A stretch of 15,760 nucleotides of DNA from an uncultured Bacteroidota bacterium (GCA_903825065.1 CAIJZG010000157.1:1-15760); one strand, 5' to 3'. Shown: positions 6,919 to 14,922, counted from the stretch's first letter. Notes: a model not told the origin generated them from the sequence alone. Numbers and translations are program-made.

Positions 6919-7023
6919 ATGGCTTTTTTAAAATACTTGTTAGAAATTCGCTATGCGATTTTAGCAGCTTATTTATCAGTTTCCCCGGGACAGATATCTC
7001 TGTTGCTATTTTTAGAAAATTAA
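6919..7023 (+). CDS. Candidate small hydrophobic ORF (34 aa) directly upstream of the response regulator
   Basis: ATG at 6919, TAA at 7021-7023, leaving 4 nt before the ATG of the response regulator at 7028, a spacing that would allow translational coupling. The predicted peptide begins MAFLKYLLEIRYAILAAYL, is rich in Leu/Ala/Tyr with few charges, and ends LLLFLEN; it could form one short membrane helix or an amphipathic helix. TTA-rich leucine codon use resembles the neighbouring genes. I do not recognise a family. It may be a real small membrane peptide, a leader ORF controlling the regulator, or a chance ORF in the 5' UTR. Confidence 0.35.
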   Translation: MAFLKYLLEIRYAILAAYLSVSPGQISLLLFLEN

Positions 7024-7027
7024 CGCT

Positions 7028-7681
7028 ATGACTAAAATTGCTATCGTAGATGACCATATTCTTTTTAGAAGAGGGTTGTCTATCATCATCAATTCATTCT
7101 CTGAATACAAAATCATTTCAGAAGCTAACAATGGTAAGGAGTTTGTGAATAGTCTTAATCCGAATAATTTACCCGGCATTGTGTTATTAGATATTAGTAT
7201 GCCTGAAATGAATGGCTACGAAACTGCTAGGTGGTTATTTACACATTATCCTGGAATTAAAGTTTTAGCACTCAGTATGTTAAATGAAGAAAGATCTATC
7301 ATTAAAATGCTGAAAAATGGGGCGAAAGGTTATATCCTTAAAGATAGTGAGCCCCAAGAATTAAGAACTGCTTTAGACAGCTTAGTTGTAAAAGGAATTT
7401 ACCTGAACGAACTCATGTGTTCTAATATCATCCATTGTATGAATAATCAATTTGAAGAAGACCAAGAATCATTTAAAAGGAAAGCTGAATTAACAGAAAG
7501 AGAGTCGGAATTTTTAAAGCGTGTTTGTAGTGATATGTCGTACAAACAAATTGCAGATACTATGTTTCTAAGCCCTAGAACAATCGATGGCTACCGGGAT
7601 GCACTGTTTCAAAAATTAAATGTGCAAACGCGTATTGGTTTGGTATTGTATGCCATCAGAAATGACATAGTAAGTATTTGA
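7028..7681 (+). CDS. LuxR-type (NarL/FixJ family) response regulator, orphan
   Basis: A 217-aa two-domain regulator. The receiver domain (about 1-120) has the acidic pocket Asp8/Asp9, phospho-acceptor Asp55 in VLLDISMPEMNG, Ser83 and Lys105 in YILKDS, so it should be phosphorylatable. The C-terminal LuxR-type helix-turn-helix (about 153-215) contains ELTERESEFLKRVCSDMSYKQIA and the recognition-helix region LSPRTIDGYRDALFQKL. Such proteins bind DNA as dimers after phosphorylation by a sensor kinase. No histidine kinase is in the window, so its partner and regulon are unknown. The gene is alone in its direction apart from the 34-codon ORF ending 4 nt upstream. It is followed after 22 nt by a bidirectional terminator. 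Family assignment is certain, target genes unknown. Confidence 0.93.
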   Translation: MTKIAIVDDHILFRRGLSIIINSFSEYKIISEANNGKEFVNSLNPNNLPGIVLLDISMPEMNGYETARWLFTHYPGIKVLALSMLNEERSIIKMLKNGAKGYILKDSEPQELRTALDSLVVKGIYLNELMCSNIIHCMNNQFEEDQESFKRKAELTERESEFLKRVCSDMSYKQIADTMFLSPRTIDGYRDALFQKLNVQTRIGLVLYAIRNDIVSI

Positions 7682-7703
7682 GAATTTACAGTTTGAATAA
7701 AGA

Positions 7704-7737
7704 AAAGCCCCATTCATTAAATTTGAAATGGGGCTTT
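7704..7737. terminator. Bidirectional terminator between the response regulator and korB
   Basis: AAAGCCCCATT (7704-7714) pairs perfectly with AATGGGGCTTT (7727-7737), an 11-bp stem with a 12-nt A/T-rich loop. It lies between the stop of the response regulator (7681) and the stop of korB (7756) and is A-rich on the left and T-rich on the right. It should serve both converging transcripts. Confidence 0.8.
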
Positions 7738-7755
7738 CACTATTAATTTTTTAAA

Positions 7756-8793
7756 TTAAACTATTTCCCAAACTTCTTTACCACGGATTAATTTATCTAA
7801 ATCGCCTTTGCCTTTACTAGCAATGGTTTCTTCGATTTGCATTGCCATATCATCTTCATAACAGGCTCTATCAGTTTGATAAAACACACCGAATGGACGA
7901 GGAAAATGTTTGCCCGATTTATTCGGATCATCAAACATTCTTACCAAAGCTTGTGCTTTATAAAAATCATGTTCATCATGAATCCATAAATCATCTAAGC
8001 TAATAGTGCCATCAAGATCCACCACTACCGGTTTCATTCCTTCTATTTTAATACCATATTGTTGATTGGCTCCAAAAACCAATGGTTTACCATGCTCCAA
8101 ATACAAACCTTGTTCAGCTTTGGTTGATTTTTCAGTAAAGATTTCATACGCTCCATCATTGAAGATGTTACAATTCTGATAGATCTCTAAGAAAGAAGAA
8201 CCCTTGTGCTGATTCGCACGGGTTAACATATATTGTAAATGCTTGGGATCACGATCCATACTTCTTCCAATAAAAGTAGCATCTGCACCAAGTGCTAATG
8301 CTAATGGATTAAATGGATGATCGATGCTTCCAAACGGGCTTGACTTTGTAACCTTATGTTGTTCAGATGTTGGTGAATACTGACCTTTGGTTAAACCATA
8401 AATCTGATTATTGAACACCAATAAATTTACATCCAGATTTCTGCGTAACATGTGAATGGTGTGATTACCACCAATACTCATGCTATCACCATCTCCAGAA
8501 ACAATCCAAACACTTAATTCAGGGCGGCTTGCTTTTAAACCACTAGCGATAGCAGTAGCTCGTCCGTGAATAGAATGCATCCCGAATGTATTCATATAAT
8601 AGGGAAAACGACTACTACATCCAATACCACTGATGATGGCAATATTTTCTTTCGCAACACCAATTGTTGGCATTACTTTTTGAACTTGAGCCAGAATGGA
8701 ATAATCACCACATCCAGGACACCAACGTACTTCCTGATCAGTTGCAAAATCTTTAGCGGTCAAAACAGGCGCCGCTGTTGCAGTTTCACTCAT
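7756..8793 (-). CDS. korB: 2-oxoacid:ferredoxin oxidoreductase, beta subunit (KorB type)
   Basis: The thiamine-diphosphate and Fe-S-binding beta subunit of a 2-oxoacid (probably 2-oxoglutarate):ferredoxin oxidoreductase, which oxidatively decarboxylates a 2-oxoacid to acyl-CoA and reduces ferredoxin. With the ATG at 8793 it has 345 aa, normal for this subunit. Seen: WCPGCGDYSIL (24-34), SGIGCSSR (55-62), HGRATAIASG (76-85), the TPP/Mg2+ motif SGDGDSMSIGGNH (99-111) with NNQIYGLTKGQYSPTS (128-143), and Cys208 in IYQNCNIFNDGAY. Cys25, Cys28, Cys59 and Cys208 are the likely [4Fe-4S] ligands. A TTG 24 nt further upstream (8817) is possible but less likely. The alpha subunit, needed for activity and commonly encoded directly upstream, is absent here: the next upstream gene is AhpD-like. 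Confidence 0.93.
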   Translation of the reverse strand: MSETATAAPVLTAKDFATDQEVRWCPGCGDYSILAQVQKVMPTIGVAKENIAIISGIGCSSRFPYYMNTFGMHSIHGRATAIASGLKASRPELSVWIVSGDGDSMSIGGNHTIHMLRRNLDVNLLVFNNQIYGLTKGQYSPTSEQHKVTKSSPFGSIDHPFNPLALALGADATFIGRSMDRDPKHLQYMLTRANQHKGSSFLEIYQNCNIFNDGAYEIFTEKSTKAEQGLYLEHGKPLVFGANQQYGIKIEGMKPVVVDLDGTISLDDLWIHDEHDFYKAQALVRMFDDPNKSGKHFPRPFGVFYQTDRACYEDDMAMQIEETIASKGKGDLDKLIRGKEVWEIV

Positions 8794-8842
8794 TTGATAG
8801 ATTTTATATAAAGACAAAAGAATTGAATCAAAATATTGCCGC

Positions 8843-8850
8843 TAAAGTTA
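8843..8850 (-). promoter_or_regulatory. Likely -7 promoter box (TAACTTTA) of korB
   Basis: TAACTTTA on the minus strand is one base from TAnnTTTG, with a TTG 16 nt further upstream and about 49 nt to the korB ATG at 8793. It suggests korB is transcribed on its own and not only as part of a transcript from the AhpD-like gene. Confidence 0.5.
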
Positions 8851-8905
8851 CGATATTATAGAGTAGCAACCCGCTAAATAATGCATCTTAACTTTAATTT
8901 TTGGC

Positions 8906-9250
8906 TTATCCTTTCAAAAGCTCTTCCCAAAATTCAGCAGCTCTTCTTGTATGGGGAATCACAATGGTGCCTCCAACAATATTTGCAACAGCAAATATTT
9001 CATACAACTCCTCGGTATTTACCCCAAGTTCAAAACACTTTCCCAAATGGTATTTAATACAATCATCACAACGTAATACCATGCTAGAAACCAATCCTAA
9101 CATCTCTTTTGTCTTTTTATCCAAAGCACCTGCATCGTATGTATTGGTGTCTAAATTCCAAAGTCTCTTCATGACTAGATTATTCTTATCCAGTATCACT
9201 TCATTCATCTTTACACGATAATCATTGAACTCGTTGACTAATTCGCTCAT
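8906..9250 (-). CDS. Carboxymuconolactone decarboxylase-family (AhpD-like) protein
   Basis: A 114-aa, single-domain, all-helical protein of the CMD/AhpD superfamily. The redox signature CDDCIKYH (61-68: Cys61, Cys64, His68) matches the CxxCxxxH active site of AhpD-type alkylhydroperoxidases, followed by the expected helix ELGVNTEELYEIFAVANIVGGTIVIPH (75-100). True gamma-carboxymuconolactone decarboxylases lack this Cys pair, so a thiol-redox or peroxidase-like role is more likely than aromatic degradation. No AhpC or E2 lipoyl partner is next to it, so its electron donor is unknown. It lies upstream of korB on the same strand, with 112 bp between, and is divergent from the S9 peptidase across a symmetric promoter region. 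Confidence 0.9.
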   Translation of the reverse strand: MSELVNEFNDYRVKMNEVILDKNNLVMKRLWNLDTNTYDAGALDKKTKEMLGLVSSMVLRCDDCIKYHLGKCFELGVNTEELYEIFAVANIVGGTIVIPHTRRAAEFWEELLKG

Positions 9251-9267
9251 TGTTTAAATTTTGATTA

Positions 9268-9315
9268 TAAAAGTACAAACAGAAGCTTAGTCTTAACCAT
9301 TTATTTGTACTTTAA
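9268..9315. promoter_or_regulatory. Symmetric divergent promoter region with 10-bp inverted repeat
   Basis: AAAGTACAAA (9270-9279) and TTTGTACTTT (9304-9313) are exact reverse complements 24 bp apart. Each arm contains the -7-like box of one of the two divergent genes: TACTTTTA (9275-9268, minus) and TACTTTAA (9308-9315, plus). Both boxes lie exactly 17 nt before their ATG. The repeat therefore probably reflects two back-to-back promoters; a shared operator is an alternative. Confidence 0.5.
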
Positions 9316-9332
9316 TCCCTCAAATAAAGAAC

Positions 9333-11486
9333 ATGAAAAATATTTATTTAGTAATCCTTCTATTCAGCTTTCAACAGTCATTTGCTCAAACAGGCAAGGA
9401 GCCTATTAAAGTAACTGATATGCTGAAAATCAAACAGTTAAGTGCAGTTACCATCAGCCCTGATGGCAAACAGGCGGCTTTTGTTGTAAATAGTATTGAA
9501 CCTGAGGCTGATAATAAATGGGAATCTAAATACTTGAATCAATTATATCTGGTAAATACTGATGGGGAATCAGCACCGAAAGCTTATACTTTTAAAGACA
9601 ATGCCTCTCAACCCGCTTGGAGCCCAGATGGTACACAACTGGCTTTTGTAAGAGTGGTTGATGCTAAACCACAGATTTTTTTAATGTCGCTTTCTGGTGG
9701 TGAACCTATACAGTTCACTAAATTTAAATATGGAGCTACCAGTCCTAAATGGAGTCCTGATGGTAAACAAATTTTATTTGCTGCCTCTATTTCTTTGAGA
9801 GAACTTATGAAGGATACCCTCCTTAACCCGGGAAAAGAAATTCCAAAATGGCCTTTCGAAAAACCAGGATTTAATCAAAACCAACAATTCTTACCCAATA
9901 ATGCTAAACCAGATCCAGACGGAAACCTCGATGAAGTAAGGGCCTATCTCGAAAACAATGCAATAGATAAGAAGGCCAAAGTGATCAACAAATTGAATTT
10001 TCAAGAAGAAAGCACCACTACATCAGATATTTCTTTCAACCATTTTTTCATAGCCCCCATCACTAATGGCAATCAAATTATTTCCGTTACACATGGATTC
10101 TACAGATATTCTGCTGTAGATTTCACTCCAGATGGTACACAATTGATTATCACTGGGAATAGAGATTCTCTGCAACACCCCGACCGGGCTTTAGAATCTG
10201 AGATCTACCTATCTGATATAAAGGGCGCCAATCTGCAAAAAATACTAGGGGCTAAGGGAATGCAATACAGCAGTGCAAAAATATCCCCATCAGGAAAATG
10301 GTTAGCCTTTCAATTTGGCAATACTTCATTTGTAGATGTCCCTCAATTGGCCATCATTCCTCTAAATGGATCTGAAAAAGATATTCAAGTTTTACCTTTC
10401 GATCGAAATAAAGGCGGACTGATCTGGACTGCCGATGAACAATGGATTTATTTCACGGCACAATCAAACGGAGGACAACCACTTTATCGCATCAATATCA
10501 GCAGTAAAAAAGTGGAAGCCTTATCTGATTTTAATGCTGGCATACTCTCTTTCGATTTAAATAAAAATCGATTGCTGTTTGTGAAGACTGAAGTTTCCAA
10601 TCCATCTGAATTATTTCTTTCTGATGCTTCTTTGAAGAAATCAAATCGTATTAGCAATTTCAACACAGGCTGGTTAGCAAACAAGCAATTAAGTTTTCCC
10701 GAAAAAATGAGCTTTGTTAATGAGAAAGGTTTGACTGTAGAATATTGGGTAATGAAGCCCATCAATTTTGAAGCAGGAAAAAAATATCCTGCAATTTTAG
10801 ATATTCATGGTGGCCCCTCGGCGATGTGGGGACCCGGTGAAGCATCAATGTGGCACGAGTTTCAGTATTATGCGAGTAAGGGTTATGCAGTTGTATATGG
10901 CAATCCCAGAGGTTCTGGCGGATATGGTGCTAGCTTTTTGAGAGCAAATATTAATGATTGGGGTAAGGGGCCTACTTATGATGTACTTACTTATCTGGAC
11001 AAATCTGTGGAGCTTGGATTTATAGATACTTCAAGATTAGCCGTTACCGGAGGATCGTATGCAGGTTATTTAGTTGCCTGGATTGTAGGACATGATCAAC
11101 GCTTTAAAGCAGCTTGCTCACAACGTGGTGTTTACGATCTTTCTACATTTTTTGGTGAAGGCAACGCCTGGAGATTAGTGCCTAATTATTTTGGGGGATA
11201 TCCTTGGGAAACTGCCACTAAAACAATTTTGGAAAGAGAATCTCCTATTACTTATGTAGCCGATATACATACACCCTATATTATTTTCCATGGTGAAAAC
11301 GACCTTAGAACCGGAGTTATTGAAGGTGAAATGTTATACAGAAGTCTTAAGATTCTAGGGAGAACAGTAGAATATGTTCGCCATCCCGGTGGTACACACG
11401 AGCTAACCCGTTCTGGAAACAACCGTCAACGGATTGACCAAATGCTCAGAACCATGGAATTTTTTGAACGATTTATTAAACACTAA
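9333..11486 (+). CDS. Secreted S9-family (prolyl oligopeptidase/dipeptidyl-peptidase-like) serine peptidase
   Basis: A 717-aa exported peptidase. A Sec signal peptide covers residues 1-18 (cut likely after SFA, before Gln19). Residues about 25-450 form the beta-propeller, with PD40-type repeats visible at AVTISPDGKQAAF (38-50), PAWSPDGTQLAF (94-105), PKWSPDGKQILF (138-149), VDFTPDGTQLI (262-272) and KISPSGKWLAF (316-326). Residues about 455-717 form the alpha/beta-hydrolase domain with oxyanion motif DIHGGPSAMWG (490-500), nucleophile Ser575 in GGSYAGY, Asp657 in GENDLRT and His689 in GGTHEL. All are intact. Such enzymes release dipeptides or acylated residues from oligopeptides, here in the periplasm. 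It has its own promoter (symmetric region upstream) and stops 2 bp from the stop of the opposing M13 peptidase. The exact cleavage specificity is not readable. Confidence 0.93.
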   Translation: MKNIYLVILLFSFQQSFAQTGKEPIKVTDMLKIKQLSAVTISPDGKQAAFVVNSIEPEADNKWESKYLNQLYLVNTDGESAPKAYTFKDNASQPAWSPDGTQLAFVRVVDAKPQIFLMSLSGGEPIQFTKFKYGATSPKWSPDGKQILFAASISLRELMKDTLLNPGKEIPKWPFEKPGFNQNQQFLPNNAKPDPDGNLDEVRAYLENNAIDKKAKVINKLNFQEESTTTSDISFNHFFIAPITNGNQIISVTHGFYRYSAVDFTPDGTQLIITGNRDSLQHPDRALESEIYLSDIKGANLQKILGAKGMQYSSAKISPSGKWLAFQFGNTSFVDVPQLAIIPLNGSEKDIQVLPFDRNKGGLIWTADEQWIYFTAQSNGGQPLYRINISSKKVEALSDFNAGILSFDLNKNRLLFVKTEVSNPSELFLSDASLKKSNRISNFNTGWLANKQLSFPEKMSFVNEKGLTVEYWVMKPINFEAGKKYPAILDIHGGPSAMWGPGEASMWHEFQYYASKGYAVVYGNPRGSGGYGASFLRANINDWGKGPTYDVLTYLDKSVELGFIDTSRLAVTGGSYAGYLVAWIVGHDQRFKAACSQRGVYDLSTFFGEGNAWRLVPNYFGGYPWETATKTILERESPITYVADIHTPYIIFHGENDLRTGVIEGEMLYRSLKILGRTVEYVRHPGGTHELTRSGNNRQRIDQMLRTMEFFERFIKH

Positions 11487-11488
11487 GC

Positions 11489-13522
11489 TTACCAGATTTT
11501 TACCCTTAAACTATCTGCTCTAAACATTTTATCTGTTGGCTTAATGCCAAATGCTTCATAGAATTCAGGGATATTTACAAATGGTCCATTTACACGCTCT
11601 TTTGAAGGAGCGTGTACATCCACACGTACCTGATTTGCTAATAGTTCTTTTCTGCTCACATCTAACCAACCGTAAGTATACCCTAGAAAGTAGCGCTGTA
11701 AGGGAGTATATCCATTTATTTTTCCTCCTTTTTTAAAGGTTTCTGTTTTTTTCAAAGCATCAAGTCCTAATAAAAGCCCACCTAAATCCGCAATATTTTC
11801 GCCTTGTGTGGCATCCCCATTCACATGCAAACTATCTACAGGAATAAACTCATTGAACTGATTAATAATTTTGGCTGCTCTTTCCTTAAACTGTTTTCCA
11901 TCAGAATCCTGCCACCAATTTTTAAGATTTCCAGCAGCATCAAACTGGCGTCCCTGATCGTCAAAACCATGCGTCATCTCATGTCCAATTGTGGAAGCAC
12001 CTGCATAACCATATACAAATGCATCATCTAAATCGGCGTCTTTCATTCCTGGTACTGCAAATATTCCAGCTGGTAATACAATTTCATTATTACTAGGATT
12101 ATAATAAGCATTGTAAGTTTGCGGTGACATATCCCACAATGTTCTATCAACAGGTTTACCATATTTAGCGATATTGTCGTTGTACCACCATTCTCTAGCG
12201 CGAATCATATTAGTTGCATAAGAACTTCTATCAATTTTAAGAGAACTAAAGTCGCGCCACTTATCCGGGTAACCAACTTTCTTGGTAATTTTTGATAACT
12301 TCAAATAAGCTTTTTGTTTCGTGCTATCCGACATCCAACTCAACTTTGCAATTCTTTCTTTATAAGCTTCGCGAATATCTTCTACTAACTTTGAATACCT
12401 GGCTTTTGCCTGCTCATTAAAATATTCTTTTACAAATAATTGACCCAAAGCTTCCCCCATTGCTGATTCCTCGGCGTCCAAAACTCTTTTCCATCTAGGC
12501 TTAGGTTCACTCACTCCTCTAAGTGTTTGAGAGTAAGTAAATGAATTCATGAAACTTTTATTGTCGAGAAAATTAGCATTGCTTTTTACTAAATGAAAGC
12601 GTAAATAATTCTTCCAAATAGCAATTGGAGTAGCATTTAATTCAGTGCTCAATGCAGTTAAAAATTCGGGCTGACCAACAATTACAGAATCAAGTTTTTC
12701 TAATCCAATCTGTTTGAAATAATTACTCCATAAAAAAACAGGACTAGTTTTTTGTAACCCAATAAGATCTATTTTATTATAATTTTTATAGGGATCGCGT
12801 AATTCCCCTAATTTTCGAGAAGCCTTGGCTAGTTTGGTTTCCAGATCGAACACATTTTTAGAAAATAGAGTAGCGTTAATACTATCCTCTCCTAATTGTT
12901 TAAAGGTTATAAACAAATATTGTAGATAGGCTTTACGAACAGCCAAAGTTTTCGCATCAGTATTAAAATAATAATCTCTGTTGGGCATACCCAAACCACC
13001 TTGAAAAATATGGTACATATTTTTCTCGCTATTTTTTTCGTCCTGACCAACACCTGCATCAAAAAACACATCACTCCCTTGTTTATGCATCAGAGAAGCC
13101 ATAGAGACTAATTGATCTATACTGGCAATGGATTGAATACTTTGTAAATAAGGAGTAAGTGGAAGCAACCCTTGTTTATCAGCTAAAATAGAATCCATTG
13201 CAGTTACCCAAAAGTCACCAACTTTTTGAGATACTGATCCCAGGGTTGCTTTTTCAAGTGCTGCTTTTTCATTGATAGTTTTTAATCGTAAATAAATATC
13301 ATTCTGTACTAAATGTCCTACTCCCCAGCTACTTTCCGAAGCTGGAATTGGGTTATTTTTAATCCATTTCCCATTTGCAAAAAGAAAAAAATCGGCACCC
13401 GGACTAACCGAACTGTCAATGTTTTTGGTTAGAATATCCTCAGAGACTTGTTTTTCATGAATGTTACAAGCCATAAAAGCCAATAATATCAGGTATATGA
13501 AAGAATACTTAGAGATGTTCAT
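11489..13522 (-). CDS. M13-family (neprilysin/PepO-like) zinc metallopeptidase, lipoprotein
   Basis: A 677-aa exported endopeptidase. The N-terminus is a lipoprotein signal with lipobox FMAC and acylated Cys19. The Peptidase_M13_N domain spans about 35-415, the catalytic domain about 465-677. Zinc ligands are His514 and His518 in GHEMTHGFDD, with catalytic Glu515, and Glu575 in GENIADLGG, with Asp579. The NAYYNPSNNEIVLPAGI block (471-487) that binds the substrate backbone and the VNGPFVNIPEFYEAF block near the C-terminus are present, and the protein ends in the family-typical Trp. It degrades oligopeptides at the cell envelope. The start lies 41 nt downstream of the amidase stop on the same strand, so the two are probably co-transcribed. 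No terminator is seen before the opposing S9 gene. Confidence 0.94.
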   Translation of the reverse strand: MNISKYSFIYLILLAFMACNIHEKQVSEDILTKNIDSSVSPGADFFLFANGKWIKNNPIPASESSWGVGHLVQNDIYLRLKTINEKAALEKATLGSVSQKVGDFWVTAMDSILADKQGLLPLTPYLQSIQSIASIDQLVSMASLMHKQGSDVFFDAGVGQDEKNSEKNMYHIFQGGLGMPNRDYYFNTDAKTLAVRKAYLQYLFITFKQLGEDSINATLFSKNVFDLETKLAKASRKLGELRDPYKNYNKIDLIGLQKTSPVFLWSNYFKQIGLEKLDSVIVGQPEFLTALSTELNATPIAIWKNYLRFHLVKSNANFLDNKSFMNSFTYSQTLRGVSEPKPRWKRVLDAEESAMGEALGQLFVKEYFNEQAKARYSKLVEDIREAYKERIAKLSWMSDSTKQKAYLKLSKITKKVGYPDKWRDFSSLKIDRSSYATNMIRAREWWYNDNIAKYGKPVDRTLWDMSPQTYNAYYNPSNNEIVLPAGIFAVPGMKDADLDDAFVYGYAGASTIGHEMTHGFDDQGRQFDAAGNLKNWWQDSDGKQFKERAAKIINQFNEFIPVDSLHVNGDATQGENIADLGGLLLGLDALKKTETFKKGGKINGYTPLQRYFLGYTYGWLDVSRKELLANQVRVDVHAPSKERVNGPFVNIPEFYEAFGIKPTDKMFRADSLRVKIW

Positions 13523-13563
13523 GATTTTAATTTGAATAAGAAGAATATTGAATCAACAACTAT

Positions 13564-14733
13564 TTACTTGTTAAGTTTAAACCAATCTTGAATACCAAGA
13601 ATGATTTTAAGAGAAACGTCTTGTCTGAATTTTGTATCGATAACTTTCTTTTCATCATCAACATTACTAAGAAAAGCAATCTCTAAAAGTACATTGGGAA
13701 AATCAGTTGGTTGATTTAAGGTGAAGTTGAAGTTTCCAACATTTCCGAATTCATTGATTTTTAATTCCAACATTCTTTTTAAAATGGCTTGAGACAAGGG
13801 GCGAAAACCAATATGTTTATAATAAGTACTAACACCAGAAACAGATTCATTTTCAGATGAGTTAAAATGAAGGCTAATTAAAAAGTCAGGATTCTGTTGT
13901 TGAAGAAATAAGATTCGGTCTTTGTTATCAAAACTAGTATCAGTTGTTCTAGTCATGATTACTTTTTTCACACCCAATTTTTTCAAATTTTTTTCTAACG
14001 ATTTTGCATAAAGTAAAGTGTATTCTTTTTCGCTTGTTTTTCTTTTAATCCCATCTGTTCCAGAATTATTACCGCCATGACCCGCATCGATAGCAATTAC
14101 CATCTTCTTTAAATCCAAAATAGCTGGCTGCCTTTTTACACGAAGCACCAAATTATTACCCACATAAGATAGACTATAACCCCAATGCTGTGCATGTTTC
14201 AGCTCGATAGTTACCCGTACCACATCATCTTCTACCTGATTATAATATACGTTTTTGATTTCTTTTACTGATTGCAATTGTGTGATCCAGTTAGTATTGG
14301 TTTGAACCCCATATATATCAACCAAGATCTTCGAAGGCTCAACTTCCATCCAGGATTTATACGGAAGATGTTCGTCCATATGCATACTTACATAATCATA
14401 TAAAGAATCGCCTTTCACTAAAAAAGAGCCGGTTAAATGAAAAGGTTTAGTTGAAAAAACAGAATCATGCCTGATATAGGATTTCTCAATAAAGGCGCTA
14501 TGAAATTTAGAAAGTTGAATGGTATATAGTTCTTTAGCAGAATCAATTACCCTTAAAAGAATATTGCTGTCAATATATCCCAATTTAGTTCCTCCAAGTC
14601 TATCATCTCCCGTACCATATAAAAGTGCAGGCAATTTTCCAGTTGATTTACCTATCCAATAATTTGTTTCATTTTTTTGAGCAAAAATAAAAATATGGAT
14701 AAACAAAAAAGTGACTAGTAAAATTCCTCTCAT
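13564..14733 (-). CDS. N-acetylmuramoyl-L-alanine amidase (Amidase_3), secreted
   Basis: A 389-aa murein hydrolase that cleaves the bond between MurNAc and L-Ala in the periplasm. A signal peptide covers residues 1-18 (FIFA before Gln19). Residues about 24-88 look SH3-like, about 95-200 resemble an AMIN-like all-beta region; both are weak calls. The catalytic domain (about 211-387) has zinc ligands His219 in AIDAGHGG, Glu235 in KTSEKEYTL and His289 in SLHFNSS, plus catalytic Glu351 in LLEIAFLSN. The distances between these residues (16, 54 and 62) are those of compact amidases, leaving no room for the autoinhibitory helix insert of AmiB/AmiC-type enzymes. It precedes the M13 peptidase by 41 nt. 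There is no clear consensus promoter in the 75 bp upstream. Confidence 0.93.
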   Translation of the reverse strand: MRGILLVTFLFIHIFIFAQKNETNYWIGKSTGKLPALLYGTGDDRLGGTKLGYIDSNILLRVIDSAKELYTIQLSKFHSAFIEKSYIRHDSVFSTKPFHLTGSFLVKGDSLYDYVSMHMDEHLPYKSWMEVEPSKILVDIYGVQTNTNWITQLQSVKEIKNVYYNQVEDDVVRVTIELKHAQHWGYSLSYVGNNLVLRVKRQPAILDLKKMVIAIDAGHGGNNSGTDGIKRKTSEKEYTLLYAKSLEKNLKKLGVKKVIMTRTTDTSFDNKDRILFLQQQNPDFLISLHFNSSENESVSGVSTYYKHIGFRPLSQAILKRMLELKINEFGNVGNFNFTLNQPTDFPNVLLEIAFLSNVDDEKKVIDTKFRQDVSLKIILGIQDWFKLNK

Positions 14734-14807
14734 AGATTGAAGATAAAAAATTCCGACATGAAATAACTAGAAAATAAACAGTAATGTCAATGAATATTGG
14801 AGTTTAT

Positions 14808-14845
14808 CTGAAAAAGAAAAGACCTTAGTATTTTTGATACTAAGG
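14808..14845 (-). terminator. Terminator of the acyl-CoA dehydrogenase gene
   Basis: CCTTAGTAT (14823-14831) pairs exactly with ATACTAAGG (14837-14845), 9 bp with a 5-nt loop. On the minus strand the stem is followed by a T-rich tract (14822-14808), so it terminates transcription from the acyl-CoA dehydrogenase gene. A weaker stem (GAGTA 14892-14896 with TACTC 14906-14910) lies in the same 3' UTR. Confidence 0.8.
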
Positions 14846-14922
14846 CCTTATCTGAGCAAGCAATCGTAAGATTATCGATTTGTTAAATTTAGAGTAATTT
14901 TCGGATACTCTCCAAATTTTAT

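Noticed and set aside
8794..8817. TTG start of korB at 8817
   Set aside because: The ATG at 8793 gives the normal beta-subunit length, and the eight extra residues add no known motif.
8566..9221. Plus-strand open frames of 81 and 106 codons opposite korB and the AhpD-like gene
   Set aside because: They are exact antisense shadows of genes with intact catalytic motifs.
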